The notes under the pieces are model-generated. The model had not been told where the DNA came from, searched no databases, and was given only the letters and a program-made list of their open reading frames with translations. DNA of 64,000 nt from contig NZ_CP090095.1 in assembly GCF_021391675.1 (NCBI RefSeq), forward strand, positions 4,129,001-4,193,000, in the 5' to 3' direction. Of this stretch, positions 49,823 through 57,817 are shown piece after piece; within the stretch, counting starts at the first letter, position 1, and each line of letters starts with the position of its first letter. The stretch is from Neorhizobium galegae (GTDB lineage: Bacteria; Pseudomonadota; Alphaproteobacteria; Rhizobiales; Rhizobiaceae). A program made the position numbers and the translations under genes.

Positions 49823-50467
49823 ATGAAGACGCCTGAAAGAGCCTTCCCCTGGGTGGGTTGGGGAGTGGCAATCGGTTTGCTTTTTGCAGCCGCTCTGTTC
49901 GCGATCTGGCAGGGATCGGCGCAGCCTTGGTGTAAAGCGGACGAGCCGGAGTGCTTCCGGGAGTGGGTTGCCGCGCTGGGAGGATGGGCAGCTGTCGTCG
50001 TGGCCATACCGACGGTCCTGTTCATTTCGTATCAAATAAAGGACGCGCGCAAACATCAACGGGACAATGCCTTCATCGCGCTTCGCCACACCAGAATGAT
50101 CGCAGTTAGAGCAATAAACGCTGCCGAGATTGCCTTGGAGGTTTGCCGGGCTGAGGAACAACAGTGGGGAAACATCGAACGCGAAGGCATCACGAAAAGC
50201 AGATTGCGTGCCGGTTTCGGGACGGCACGCACAATCCTTACCCATCGTGCTTTTCAGGCTTACGAAGAAGAGTTCGATCTTCCGATCATCAACTTGAAAG
50301 CGCTTCTGGATGAACTTACCGAAGCCGAGGGTCGCGTGGAGGAGCTCGGACTGAGTTGGGGAGCCTCCGCACTCGTCAGCGCCTACAGGAATATATCGTC
50401 TCTCATAGAATTTATTCAGGAATCCGCCCAGGAGTATTCCGCCCAGACAAACGAGCTTCTGGTATGA
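49823..50467 (+). CDS. Two-helix membrane protein with helical cytoplasmic domain
   Basis: From the ATG at 49823 (GGAAGGG upstream) this encodes 214 residues. Membrane helices lie at about 10-29 and 50-68, then a long soluble helical part contains RHTRMIAVRAINAAEIALEV. It is the only plus-strand gene inside the early leftward operon, so it likely has its own promoter. Candidate superinfection-exclusion or cargo protein. Nothing in the sequence proves this. Confidence 0.6.
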   Translation: MKTPERAFPWVGWGVAIGLLFAAALFAIWQGSAQPWCKADEPECFREWVAALGGWAAVVVAIPTVLFISYQIKDARKHQRDNAFIALRHTRMIAVRAINAAEIALEVCRAEEQQWGNIEREGITKSRLRAGFGTARTILTHRAFQAYEEEFDLPIINLKALLDELTEAEGRVEELGLSWGASALVSAYRNISSLIEFIQESAQEYSAQTNELLV

Positions 50468-50496
50468 TCTGTTTCCCGCGCCATTGAAAATGGCTT

Positions 50497-50883
50497 TCAT
50501 GCGACCCTCCCGTGATTGGTGAGAAAGTCGGGAAGCACCCAATCCGTCCGGCCGCCTTCGTGCATCGACCGGATGAATTCCTCGCTGGTCGGCTCGTTGA
50601 TGGCGCGCGGCACCTTCGTGTTGATCTGGCGCTCGACCTCCGCCCGAAGATGCTCAGGCCAGAGCAGGTGCACCGGATCGCCTGCCATCGCGGCGGCAAC
50701 GAACGCATCAAGAGGTGGCTGCTCCCCGATCAGGTTACGGAAGGACTCGAGGGACCGTTTGGCGGCGTTGCTGCGGGGATGATGCTTCATGCGCTCGACC
50801 ACTTCCCAGCCCATAAGTCGGAACGCGACAAAGTCGAGATAGAGGTAGGCTTGGGCCTCGGTCATTTTCGGGAGATCGATCAT
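50497..50883 (-). CDS. Hypothetical early protein
   Basis: This encodes 128 residues: MTEAQAYLYLDFVAFRLMGW, then RSNAAKRSLESFRNLIGEQP. It is helical. It is coupled by overlap to the DUF6074-like gene upstream. Family unknown. Confidence 0.55.
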   Translation of the reverse strand: MIDLPKMTEAQAYLYLDFVAFRLMGWEVVERMKHHPRSNAAKRSLESFRNLIGEQPPLDAFVAAAMAGDPVHLLWPEHLRAEVERQINTKVPRAINEPTSEEFIRSMHEGGRTDWVLPDFLTNHGRVA

Positions 50884-51155
50884 GCTGCACCTTTGGGGTT
50901 GGTGTCGCTCCGGCCTTCATAGGCCCGGCGGTTGATCTCGGATTCGACGGCATCCCGAAAACCATCCATCAGCTCGCTGATCTCGTCGTCGGCGAATCCG
51001 ACCTGGTGCAGTTGGTCCCACAGGGTGGCGACCTGGGACTTCCAATAGCTTGCACGCTCCCGGCCGGTCTTCCGCGCGAAGACCTCCGCAACCCGCCGGA
51101 CTTTGCCGATCCTGCGCGACAGCGGGAATGCGATCATCTGGCACTTGTTCGTCAT
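50880..51155 (-). CDS. DUF6074-like small protein
   Basis: In these 91 residues CQMIAFPLSRRIGKVRRVAE, then a helical segment SYWKSQVATLWDQLHQVGFA with FRDAVESEINRRA, match a short family frequent in rhizobial phages. Role unknown. Overlaps both neighbours by four bases. Confidence 0.65.
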   Translation of the reverse strand: MTNKCQMIAFPLSRRIGKVRRVAEVFARKTGRERASYWKSQVATLWDQLHQVGFADDEISELMDGFRDAVESEINRRAYEGRSDTNPKGAA

Positions 51156-52015
51156 GATGCCCTCCGGTCAGGTTCGCACGCGCGCGCGGCGTCATACTCA
51201 GTGCCCTCCGGGCGGGCCAAAGCCTGCGGCCTTGGATCGCATGCACTGGCTGCGCCAGCGCCGTAACCATGCGGAAGACGTTCGCCGTGGTGCACCGGCA
51301 GTGATGAAATCAAGCTTTCGGCTTGTTCGGCTTTTGAAGGGGGATGTGCGAAAGCGGCGAGCGCCCGGTCATTGTTTGGCGCCGAGATTGCGGCTGGGTT
51401 ATTATCTATAGTCATGTCTGTAGTGGGACTTCCGGTCCGAGCTATTTCCGGTGCGGAAGTGGAACTTCCGGACGAAGACGGGATGGCATTCAGGAATTGC
51501 CACTCGTCGTGTGCTGAACTGGAGGGGACGCGCGGATCCGGCGCAGCAAGATCAGGCGCGTATCTGCGACGGCGCTCATTCGCCTTTTTTCGCCCTTTCT
51601 CCCGGTCGATCTCCAAGATCGATATATCGGTCATTTGCTCCGGCAAATTTTCCGACCCTGCTTGAAGCACCCGATGGGCCCACTCTTCGCACAGGAAATA
51701 TGCCTTCGCGTTGGCCGTCGCCTTGTTCGGCGTCAGGCTTTTGATCGTCGCCAAGTGCTTGTTAGGAAGATCCCCGAGCCTGACCGGAAAGATGGCGCCC
51801 AATTCTTCGAGGTAAACCAGAAGGTCATGGACGTTGCGGACGGAGCAAGCGAGGACCTCGGCGATTTCCGTCTGGCTGGGCCAGCACACGCGCAGCGCCT
51901 GGTGCGCCTTGAAGGTGAGAAAGGCCAGGAGATCGCGGTGAATCTTGTGGGTGCGAAGCTCCGGGCAGGTATATATGCCGGCTTGGAATGTCGTCTTCCA
52001 ATTGCGTTTGCTCAT
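51152..52015 (-). CDS. Winged-helix protein, likely replication or regulatory
   Basis: This encodes 287 residues. The N-terminal domain (about 10-110) has a helix-turn-helix (CWPSQTEIAEVLACSVRNVH, then DLLVYLEELGAIFPV) of the HTH_36/replication-initiator type. The C-terminal 150 residues are low in complexity and rich in Ser, Ala and Pro. In phages of this type such a gene often marks the replication module. No helicase or polymerase is nearby. Confidence 0.65.
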   Translation of the reverse strand: MSKRNWKTTFQAGIYTCPELRTHKIHRDLLAFLTFKAHQALRVCWPSQTEIAEVLACSVRNVHDLLVYLEELGAIFPVRLGDLPNKHLATIKSLTPNKATANAKAYFLCEEWAHRVLQAGSENLPEQMTDISILEIDREKGRKKANERRRRYAPDLAAPDPRVPSSSAHDEWQFLNAIPSSSGSSTSAPEIARTGSPTTDMTIDNNPAAISAPNNDRALAAFAHPPSKAEQAESLISSLPVHHGERLPHGYGAGAASACDPRPQALARPEGTEYDAARACEPDRRAS

Positions 52016-52209
52016 CGGCCGGCCTCCATTTCATCAACGAGAACCTGGGCCTCGCTGATTTCCTTCCTCGCGGCTTCGATGATCAGCATGAAAGCGCAAT
52101 AGTCGTTGCCGCTGCGGTTGAAGGCGCTTTCCGTCATTCGCTCCATGACGTGGAGATAGCTGTCGGCGGTGCCGAGGTTGTCGCGGAATCGGGTGATACG
52201 GTCAGCCAC
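52012..52209 (-). CDS. Hypothetical early protein
   Basis: From the GTG at 52209, with GGGAG eight bases upstream, this encodes 65 residues: ADRITRFRDNLGTADSYLHV, then a helical segment. The start overlaps the upstream stop by eight bases. No family. Confidence 0.5.
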   Translation of the reverse strand: MADRITRFRDNLGTADSYLHVMERMTESAFNRSGNDYCAFMLIIEAARKEISEAQVLVDEMEAGR

Positions 52210-52768
52210 GGACGTCACTCCCGATCGAGGCGAACGTTTCCAGAAACGCCTGTGCCTGTTCATACCCCAGCCAACCAGCCTCATGCAGCGCCGCGAGGTA
52301 TCTTCCCCTCAGAATAATGTTGCCGATCGATCTGAGCGGATGCTCGACCAAGGCGTCGAGCAGTTCCAATTCCCTATCGGAGAGGATGGCAAACTCGGGC
52401 TCCTCGGTCTCTCCCGGATAGTCCTCGCAAGCGCGATAGCCGGCTTTGTGCTGATCGATCATCGCCAACAGGTCTTCGCGCTCCTTGGCCTCGGCAAGAG
52501 CAAGATCGACGATGCCTTTGAGGCGATCCCCGCTGTAATCCGGGCACAGGTTCCCGAAGCAGGACATCGCCGTCTGATGATAGTGGAAATCCTGCATCGT
52601 CGTGATCGGCTGATCTTCGATCGCCTTTTCCAGTGCCAAGAGAGGTTCCTGGAGTGGCGCGGCCGCTTCATCGTCCAAGGTGCGTTGAGCAAGGTAGAGC
52701 GGCACCCACTGCGCATACAGGTCAGCGAGCGGCGAGGCGGCGGGATTAAATTTGAACTCGACCATCAC
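52202..52768 (-). CDS. Hypothetical early protein
   Basis: This encodes 188 acidic, helical residues. The N-terminal part carries FNPAASPLADLYAQWVPLYL. The C-terminal part carries LSDRELELLDALVEHPLRSI, like a winged-helix or sigma-like helix set. Function unknown. Confidence 0.55.
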   Translation of the reverse strand: MMVEFKFNPAASPLADLYAQWVPLYLAQRTLDDEAAAPLQEPLLALEKAIEDQPITTMQDFHYHQTAMSCFGNLCPDYSGDRLKGIVDLALAEAKEREDLLAMIDQHKAGYRACEDYPGETEEPEFAILSDRELELLDALVEHPLRSIGNIILRGRYLAALHEAGWLGYEQAQAFLETFASIGSDVRG

Positions 52769-53157
52769 CGCACCTTTCCATCAAGAGCCGCGTCGAAGGC
52801 CCTCTCTACCTTCGTTGCCAAATCCTCGACGTGGAACAGCATGTATTCGATGCCGACCTTTTGCTCATAGGTAAGGTGGAACGATGCCTTTTCCTTGCCG
52901 CGATCGACCTGGCCGGCGCGGAACTCGTAGCTCGCGTATTCGGCCAGCACCATCACGGCGAGCCGCAGGCTGCCGATGTCGGTGTTGAGGTCGCGCATCG
53001 CACTGGCGACCTGCGCGTCTGTAGGGCGGGGGGCTGGTGCTTTCGCAGCCATGGTGGTAGTTTCCGTGCTGTTCATTTTCGTTTCCTCACTGGAATGATT
53101 GGAACCACGGTCCGGAGCGATGCCAGTCGCTGCCGGGCCTTTTGCGTTCTGGGTCAT
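52765..53157 (-). CDS. Hypothetical early protein
   Basis: This encodes 130 residues. A low-complexity N-terminal third precedes VASAMRDLNTDIGSLRLAVM and a helical segment ending YMLFHVEDLATKVERAFDAA. It may form a coiled coil. Overlaps the next gene by four bases. Confidence 0.55.
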   Translation of the reverse strand: MTQNAKGPAATGIAPDRGSNHSSEETKMNSTETTTMAAKAPAPRPTDAQVASAMRDLNTDIGSLRLAVMVLAEYASYEFRAGQVDRGKEKASFHLTYEQKVGIEYMLFHVEDLATKVERAFDAALDGKVR

Positions 53158-53387
53158 GCTGCAACTCCGGGCTTCCCGATCTCAGCCTCGACCTTTTCGA
53201 GCGAGCTGAAAGACTTCGGGTTGGCTCCGTCTTTTCGATCGAGAAAAAATAGGAATATCGGGACTCCCCTCATGCGGCTGACATTCTTCACGCTCAGCAG
53301 GCAGCCCGCACGGCGCGCATCGTCCTTCAGCCTCCGGTACGTCTCGATGTTGTGAGGCAAGGACACCTTGAAGAAGAGGGCGCTCAT
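53154..53387 (-). CDS. Hypothetical early protein
   Basis: This encodes 77 residues: MSALFFKVSLPHNIETYRRL, then GCLLSVKNVSRMRGVPIFLF. It is an alpha/beta protein with no recognised motif. It is second in the early operon and coupled to the HTH gene. Confidence 0.55.
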   Translation of the reverse strand: MSALFFKVSLPHNIETYRRLKDDARRAGCLLSVKNVSRMRGVPIFLFFLDRKDGANPKSFSSLEKVEAEIGKPGVAA

Positions 53388-53575
53388 GCCGCCGTCTCCA
53401 TGAAGAAGGCGATGAGTTTGCCGCGCTCGGCGACCCAGCGACCGCCGACCTTCTTGGCGGGCAGAGCACCGGTGGTCAGGAGGTGAAACGTCACCCGCGG
53501 CGACCGCCCGATAGCCTTCGCGATGTCTTCGGCACCCCAGATCAATTCCATTTTCTTCTCATCTGTTTCGGCCAT
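53384..53575 (-). CDS. Helix-turn-helix protein, first early gene (Cro/excisionase-like)
   Basis: In these 63 residues IWGAEDIAKAIGRSPRVTFH, then GALPAKKVGGRWVAERGKLI, are the HTH_17/MerR-like pattern. An internal Met at residue 9 is another possible start. It is the first gene leftward from the operator region and faces the repressor, so it may be an early regulator or an excisionase. Confidence 0.7.
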   Translation of the reverse strand: MAETDEKKMELIWGAEDIAKAIGRSPRVTFHLLTTGALPAKKVGGRWVAERGKLIAFFMETAA

Positions 53576-53611
53576 CTCTGTTCCTTCCGTCAGTGGATGC
53601 CACTAAACACA

Positions 53612-53689
53612 TCAGCACGGTGCTGAGTGTTAACTCTTGATTAGCACCGTGCTGATATTGACGCAAGCGGGGAATTAGCACAGTGCTGA
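53612..53689. promoter_or_regulatory. Immunity control region: three 15-bp palindromic operators
   Basis: Copies TCAGCACGGTGCTGA (53612-53626), TTAGCACCGTGCTGA (53641-53655) and TTAGCACAGTGCTGA (53675-53689) share the consensus TYAGCAC-N-GTGCTRA. Centre spacings are 29 and 34 bp. They fill the 137-bp gap between the divergent early operon and the repressor gene, so a dimeric repressor could control both promoters. The three-operator layout is like lambda OR. Confidence 0.8.
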
Positions 53690-53712
53690 TGAAATAGCTG
53701 GAAGAGACGATA

Positions 53713-54534
53713 ATGGCGAAGCAAGGACGGGGATCTGAACAGGCGATGATACGCCTGCCGGACGGCATGAGAGATCAACTCAAGGCTGCTGCTGAAAACA
53801 ATGGGCGATCGATGAACGCTGAGATTGTCGAGCGTCTCGAACAATCCTTTCGATCGCTGCTGATTCCAGAGGATCTTTGGGGAAGAATTCAGGTCTATGC
53901 TCAGCGAAACGGTCGCGCGACCAGCGAAGAGGTTTTGCGCCTTCTGGATCGCGAGTACCCACGGCAGTGGCCGGTTGAAAATAGTCTCGATGAGCTCGTC
54001 GAAATGCTCAATATCCTCAAGGAGAGCGCCGATAGCGGAGATATGCAGATCGACGCGTTTGTATCAAAGCTGGAAGAGACCTTCGAAGGCATCGCGTCAG
54101 GGCAAATCACTGGCGTTAACTCAAACGTTCGAACCCGCCTTGCGGGGATGTGGGGATACTACAAAGACCAGCAATCGGAAAAGGCATACGAGGCCGAAGT
54201 TGACGCTCAATCTGAGCTGGATGACGAGGAGATCAGGTCGATGGAAAGGTTTGGCAATACCGCAAAATTTGCAGACCCACTCCCGCCTGATGCAAACCCG
54301 CTGAGCGACAACGTTTACCTAATGGACATCCTTCCACCCGATGCCTTGGCTGAATTGACAAAGAGAATTTCTGAAGCCGACATTGAAGGTGCCGCAGAAG
54401 TCTTAAGGTCTGTCTCGAAGGAAGAGATCAGCAGGCGAGTTGAATTTAAAAAGCTTCCACTTGCTGAGCAATATCGCCTTCGAGGCGAAGAGCCTCCGGC
54501 TAATCGCGAAGACCCATTTTCGTGGAAGGATTGA
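53713..54534 (+). CDS. Arc-type repressor with two tandem ribbon-helix-helix units
   Basis: This encodes 273 residues. Unit one (about 11-46) reads AMIRLPDGMRDQLKAAAENN, then GRSMNAEIVERL. Unit two (about 50-83) reads LIPEDLWGRIQVYAQRNGRA, then SEEVLRLLDR. Each has the beta strand, two helices and NGR turn of Arc/Mnt folds. A long acidic helical C-terminal part (about 90-273) is unlike Arc and may mediate oligomerisation or signal sensing. GGAAGAG precedes the ATG. It faces the early operon across three palindromes. Confidence 0.8.
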   Translation: MAKQGRGSEQAMIRLPDGMRDQLKAAAENNGRSMNAEIVERLEQSFRSLLIPEDLWGRIQVYAQRNGRATSEEVLRLLDREYPRQWPVENSLDELVEMLNILKESADSGDMQIDAFVSKLEETFEGIASGQITGVNSNVRTRLAGMWGYYKDQQSEKAYEAEVDAQSELDDEEIRSMERFGNTAKFADPLPPDANPLSDNVYLMDILPPDALAELTKRISEADIEGAAEVLRSVSKEEISRRVEFKKLPLAEQYRLRGEEPPANREDPFSWKD

Positions 54535-54537
54535 TTC

Positions 54538-55773
54538 ATGTCAGTCCGCAAGCGCGAATGGACCACACCGAAGGGCGTAGCAAAGAGCGCATGGGTGGTC
54601 GATTACGTCGACATCACTGGCAATCGGCGGCTGAAGACGTTCCGCCTGAAGAAGGAGGCCGACCAGTTCGCAGCGACGGCGTCGGTCGAGGTCCGGGAGG
54701 GCGTGCACGTCGCCGATAGCGCCAGCGCTACCGTAGAGGCCGCCGGGAAATTATGGATTGCCAACTCCCGGGCGTCGAAACTGGAGCGATCGACGATCGA
54801 CCAATACGAACGTCATTTGCGCCTGCATATCGTGCCATTCATCGGGTCGCTCAAGCTTTCCTCTTTATCGATCGCCAAGGTGCGGGCATTCGAGGACGCA
54901 CTCAGGGAAGCAGATCGAACGTCGATCATGATCAAGAAGGTTCTCGTGAGCCTTGGGACGCTGATCGCTGACGCGCAGGAACGCGGCCTCGTGGCGCGCA
55001 ATATCGTTCGCGATCTCAAGGGCAGGAGGGGATCGGGGGAGAAACGCCAGGAGAGGCGGCAAAAGGGCCGTCTGAAGGTGGGCGTGGATATTCCGACGCG
55101 GGAGGAGGCGAAAGCGCTCGTCGGCGTCCTGCAGGGCCGTCACAGGCCGCTGTTTTTAACGGCCATCTTCTGCGGCTTGCGTTCGTCGGAATTGCGCGGA
55201 TTGCGCTGGCAGGATGTCGATTTCGGGAAGAACGAGATACGGGTCCATCAGCGGGCCGATCGCTATAACGACATCGGAAAGCCGAAGTCGATCGCGGGCG
55301 AACGATCGTTGCCAGCGCCGCCCATGGCGATGAATGCCTTGAAGCAGTGGAAGCTGGTCTGCCCGAAACGGGATACCGGCAAGAAGGACGGGGCCGGCGA
55401 GAAGATCAAGGTTCTCGATCTTGTCTTCCCGACTGGCGCAGGGAACGTCGAGACGCTGAACAACTTTCTCCGCCGCGGCCTGCACCCAGCTTGGATCGCG
55501 GCCGGCGTCACGGTCGACACAGGAGAGGTGGACAAGAAGGGGAAGCCGATCCTTGATGCGAAATACAAAGGCTTGCACGCGCTACGCCATTTCTATGCCT
55601 CGTGGTGCATAAACCGGCGGAAAGATGGTGGCCTGGAATTGCCCCCCAAGGTCGTACAAGAGCGCCTCGGCCATAGCACAATCGCCATGACCATGGACGT
55701 CTACGGGCACCTGTTCCCGAGGGGCGACGACGCCGAAGAAATGGCAGAGGCAGAGCGTGCTTTTCTTGCGTGA
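54538..55773 (+). CDS. int: Phage tyrosine integrase
   Basis: This encodes 411 residues. An N-terminal arm-binding region (about 1-55), a SAM-like core-binding domain (about 60-165) and the catalytic domain are present. The catalytic residues are Arg in GLRSSELRGLRW, the H-x-x-R box in HALRHFYASW, His in LGHSTIAMTM and the Tyr in VYGHLFPRGD. The start is three bases after the repressor stop. It ends 59 bases before attR, as is usual for tRNA-targeting phages. Confidence 0.93.
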   Translation: MSVRKREWTTPKGVAKSAWVVDYVDITGNRRLKTFRLKKEADQFAATASVEVREGVHVADSASATVEAAGKLWIANSRASKLERSTIDQYERHLRLHIVPFIGSLKLSSLSIAKVRAFEDALREADRTSIMIKKVLVSLGTLIADAQERGLVARNIVRDLKGRRGSGEKRQERRQKGRLKVGVDIPTREEAKALVGVLQGRHRPLFLTAIFCGLRSSELRGLRWQDVDFGKNEIRVHQRADRYNDIGKPKSIAGERSLPAPPMAMNALKQWKLVCPKRDTGKKDGAGEKIKVLDLVFPTGAGNVETLNNFLRRGLHPAWIAAGVTVDTGEVDKKGKPILDAKYKGLHALRHFYASWCINRRKDGGLELPPKVVQERLGHSTIAMTMDVYGHLFPRGDDAEEMAEAERAFLA

Positions 55774-55800
55774 CGCAACATGGACGCGACAATTCACGCC

Positions 55801-55823
55801 AAAACCCCTATTGCATAAGGGGC
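55801..55823 (-). terminator. Hairpin with T run on the minus strand near attR
   Basis: Read leftward, CCCCT and AGGGG form a 5-bp stem around TATGCAAT, followed by TTTT. It could stop host transcription coming from the DUF2937 gene before it enters the integrase antisense. The stem is short. Confidence 0.4.
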
Positions 55824-55832
55824 TGTAGCGGT

Positions 55833-55877
55833 TTCCTAATCCTGAGGCCGATGGTTCAAATCCATCTGGGATCACCA
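55833..55877 (+). repeat. attR: right attachment copy (tRNA-Arg 3' fragment)
   Basis: This 45-bp copy of the tRNA 3' half has A in place of G in the T-loop compared with attL. The tRNA 5' half is absent, so this copy is not a functional tRNA. Bases to the right are host DNA. Confidence 0.93.
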
Positions 55878-55884
55878 CCCTCGT

Positions 55885-56424
55885 TTATCGGGCAATCGTC
55901 GACGTCTGGTCCATCCGTTTCGGCCGCCTTACCAAGCGAAAGGCGCCGCGGCGGGCGGCTCCCAGCAGCGCTGCAATCAGCCAGCCGCAGAACAATCCGC
56001 CTGCCGCCCAGGTGAGACCTGCGAAATCCACCGGCACGCCGGGCACGAAATCGCGCCAGGCATTCGCAAACGTCGTCGAATCGGGATTGCGCATTACCAC
56101 GAACGGCTTGGTGAACGACGGCGCCAGGGTCAGCTCTTTCTGTTGCTCGGCGAGCATCTCGTAACGCGAAAAGGTCCGCCGCATCGCTTCGCCCTGATTG
56201 CGCAGGAAGGTCTGCGGCGAGGCGGAATAGATGTTGAGCGCCTCCTGGCGGTCGAGGCCGTTGTGGTTGGCCTGGGCGTCAAATTCCGAGATCATGATCT
56301 TGAGTTCGTCGAGCGCGCCGCCGATCCGCTGGCGGTATTGTTGCGCGAATTCCGGCGCCTGGGAAAAGAAGATCCCGCCAAGCAGCGCCAGCGCCATCGT
56401 CAGCATTCTTCCGAGCATGAGCAT
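55885..56424 (-). CDS. DUF2937 family membrane protein
   Basis: This encodes 179 residues. An N-terminal membrane helix (MLTMALALLGGIFFSQAPEF) and a C-terminal one (FAGLTWAAGGLFCGWLIAAL) flank a periplasmic helical part with RQRIGGALDELKIMISEFDA. This layout is that of DUF2937 proteins. It follows the FAD mono-oxygenase by 42 bases and ends seven bases from attR, so the phage cuts close behind it without disrupting it. Confidence 0.8.
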   Translation of the reverse strand: MLMLGRMLTMALALLGGIFFSQAPEFAQQYRQRIGGALDELKIMISEFDAQANHNGLDRQEALNIYSASPQTFLRNQGEAMRRTFSRYEMLAEQQKELTLAPSFTKPFVVMRNPDSTTFANAWRDFVPGVPVDFAGLTWAAGGLFCGWLIAALLGAARRGAFRLVRRPKRMDQTSTIAR

Positions 56425-56466
56425 GGCAAAACCTCGATTGTTTTGCCGATCAACGACGCCGGGCCG

Positions 56467-57696
56467 TCAAAGGTTGCCTTCTTCAACCCGCACATGCTCC
56501 ATGCGGAAGCCGAGCCCGATCAACCGGCCGGCGAGATGGGCGAGCAGCGGAAAGCGGGCAATGCCCCGGATGAAGGCCGGCGGGCCCTTGCGCTTCCGGT
56601 CGCTTCCCTCATCGGTGCGGCGGCTGCTCCTCATCATCAACTGCAGCTTCTGGGTCGCTCTGGTCGGAAACCCGCGCCGCTTTTCGACGGCGGCGAGATC
56701 GGCATCGGCAAGGCGCCTCTCGCGCAGCGGTGCGGCGAGGATATTGGCGGCCGCCACCGCATCCTGGATCGCCAGGTTGACGCCGACGCCGCCGATCGGC
56801 GACATCGCATGCGCCGCGTCGCCGATGCAGATCAACCCCGTCCGCCACCACTGCTTCAGCCGGTCGATGCGCACCGTCAGCAGGTTGGTATCCTCGAAAC
56901 TGCGGACCTCCCGCATCCGCTCGGCCGGTAGGGGCGAAACGTCGATCACCATCTGCCGAAAGGCCTCGATGCCCTTTTCGCGGATGTCGGCGAACGTGGT
57001 GCGGCGGATCACATACCCGCATTGCCAATAGTCGCCGCGGTCGATCAGCACGAAACCCTGGCGCGGTCCGGCATGCCCCATCACCTCGTTCGGATCGCCC
57101 TTCTGTTTCGACAGCTTCATCCAGACGACCTCGCTCGGCATGCCGAAACTCTCGACGTCGAGCCCGGCCTTTTCCCGCACGATCGAATTGCGGCCGTCGG
57201 CACCGACGACCAGCGCCGAGCGGATGGTGAGCTCTCCTTCCGGCGTCTCCAGGACGAGGCCGGAAATTTCGCCCTGATCCTCCATCACGTCCGTCACCTT
57301 CGCCTGCATAACCAGCCGGAAGTTCGGATAACCTTGCGCCTTTGCGGCGAGAAAACTCAAAAAGTCCCATTGCGGCATGAAGGCGATGAAGCGGTTCCTG
57401 ACTGGCAGCCGCGAAAAATCCGCGATCGTCACCGTCTTGCCGCCCATTTCGGCGGACAGCCTTGCCGCCCGCGTGTGCGGCAGCTTCAGAAATTCGTCGA
57501 TCAGGCCAAGCTCGTGCATCACCTCCAGCGTCGAGGGATGGATCGTATCGCCGCGGAAATCGCGCAGAAAATCGGCGTGCTTCTCGACGACGATGACATC
57601 GACGCCGGCCCGCGCCAGCAGGAGGCCGAGCATCAGGCCGGCCGGACCGGCGCCGGCGATCACGCAAGTCGTCTGGATTTCACGGTGTTCGCTCAT
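56467..57696 (-). CDS. FAD-dependent mono-oxygenase (UbiH/PHBH type)
   Basis: From the ATG at 57696 (second of two adjacent Met codons) this encodes about 409 residues. The motifs are the N-terminal GxGxxG in VIAGAGPAGLMLG, the DG motif in VVGADGRNSIVREKAG and the GD motif in CIGDAAHAMSPIGGVGVN. All three define aromatic-ring hydroxylases of the p-hydroxybenzoate hydroxylase fold. Substrate unknown. A link to ubiquinone is possible but not shown by neighbours. Confidence 0.88.
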   Translation of the reverse strand: MSEHREIQTTCVIAGAGPAGLMLGLLLARAGVDVIVVEKHADFLRDFRGDTIHPSTLEVMHELGLIDEFLKLPHTRAARLSAEMGGKTVTIADFSRLPVRNRFIAFMPQWDFLSFLAAKAQGYPNFRLVMQAKVTDVMEDQGEISGLVLETPEGELTIRSALVVGADGRNSIVREKAGLDVESFGMPSEVVWMKLSKQKGDPNEVMGHAGPRQGFVLIDRGDYWQCGYVIRRTTFADIREKGIEAFRQMVIDVSPLPAERMREVRSFEDTNLLTVRIDRLKQWWRTGLICIGDAAHAMSPIGGVGVNLAIQDAVAAANILAAPLRERRLADADLAAVEKRRGFPTRATQKLQLMMRSSRRTDEGSDRKRKGPPAFIRGIARFPLLAHLAGRLIGLGFRMEHVRVEEGNL

Positions 57697-57817
57697 CATC
57701 CCACTTCGCGCCAAGAGCACCCGTTGTGCAAGCTGCACTTGGTCGCAGCCGGGCCGAATTCAAGCCCGCTCTTGTGAGCCGTGGCTTTCGCTTGTAGACC
57801 AACGGCAGCTTTAGGAA

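Larger units (their letters stand above)
11906..55877. mobile_element. Prophage of about 44 kb in tRNA-Arg(CCT)
   Basis: The element is bounded by direct repeats. It carries a tyrosine integrase at the right edge, a repressor and early operon, and a head-tail set of HK97-like siphovirus type (TerS, TerL, portal, protease-capsid fusion, connectors, tail tube, tape measure, tip). A lysis cassette is present. All canonical structural steps are represented. However, an IS insertion and several one-base frame breaks in tail and cargo genes make its viability uncertain. No integrase of another type and no plasmid functions were seen. Confidence 0.95.

Noticed and set aside
55804..55877. Possible second tRNA gene at the right edge
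   Set aside because: Only the 3' half of tRNA-Arg is present; the acceptor 5' strand and D-arm are missing.
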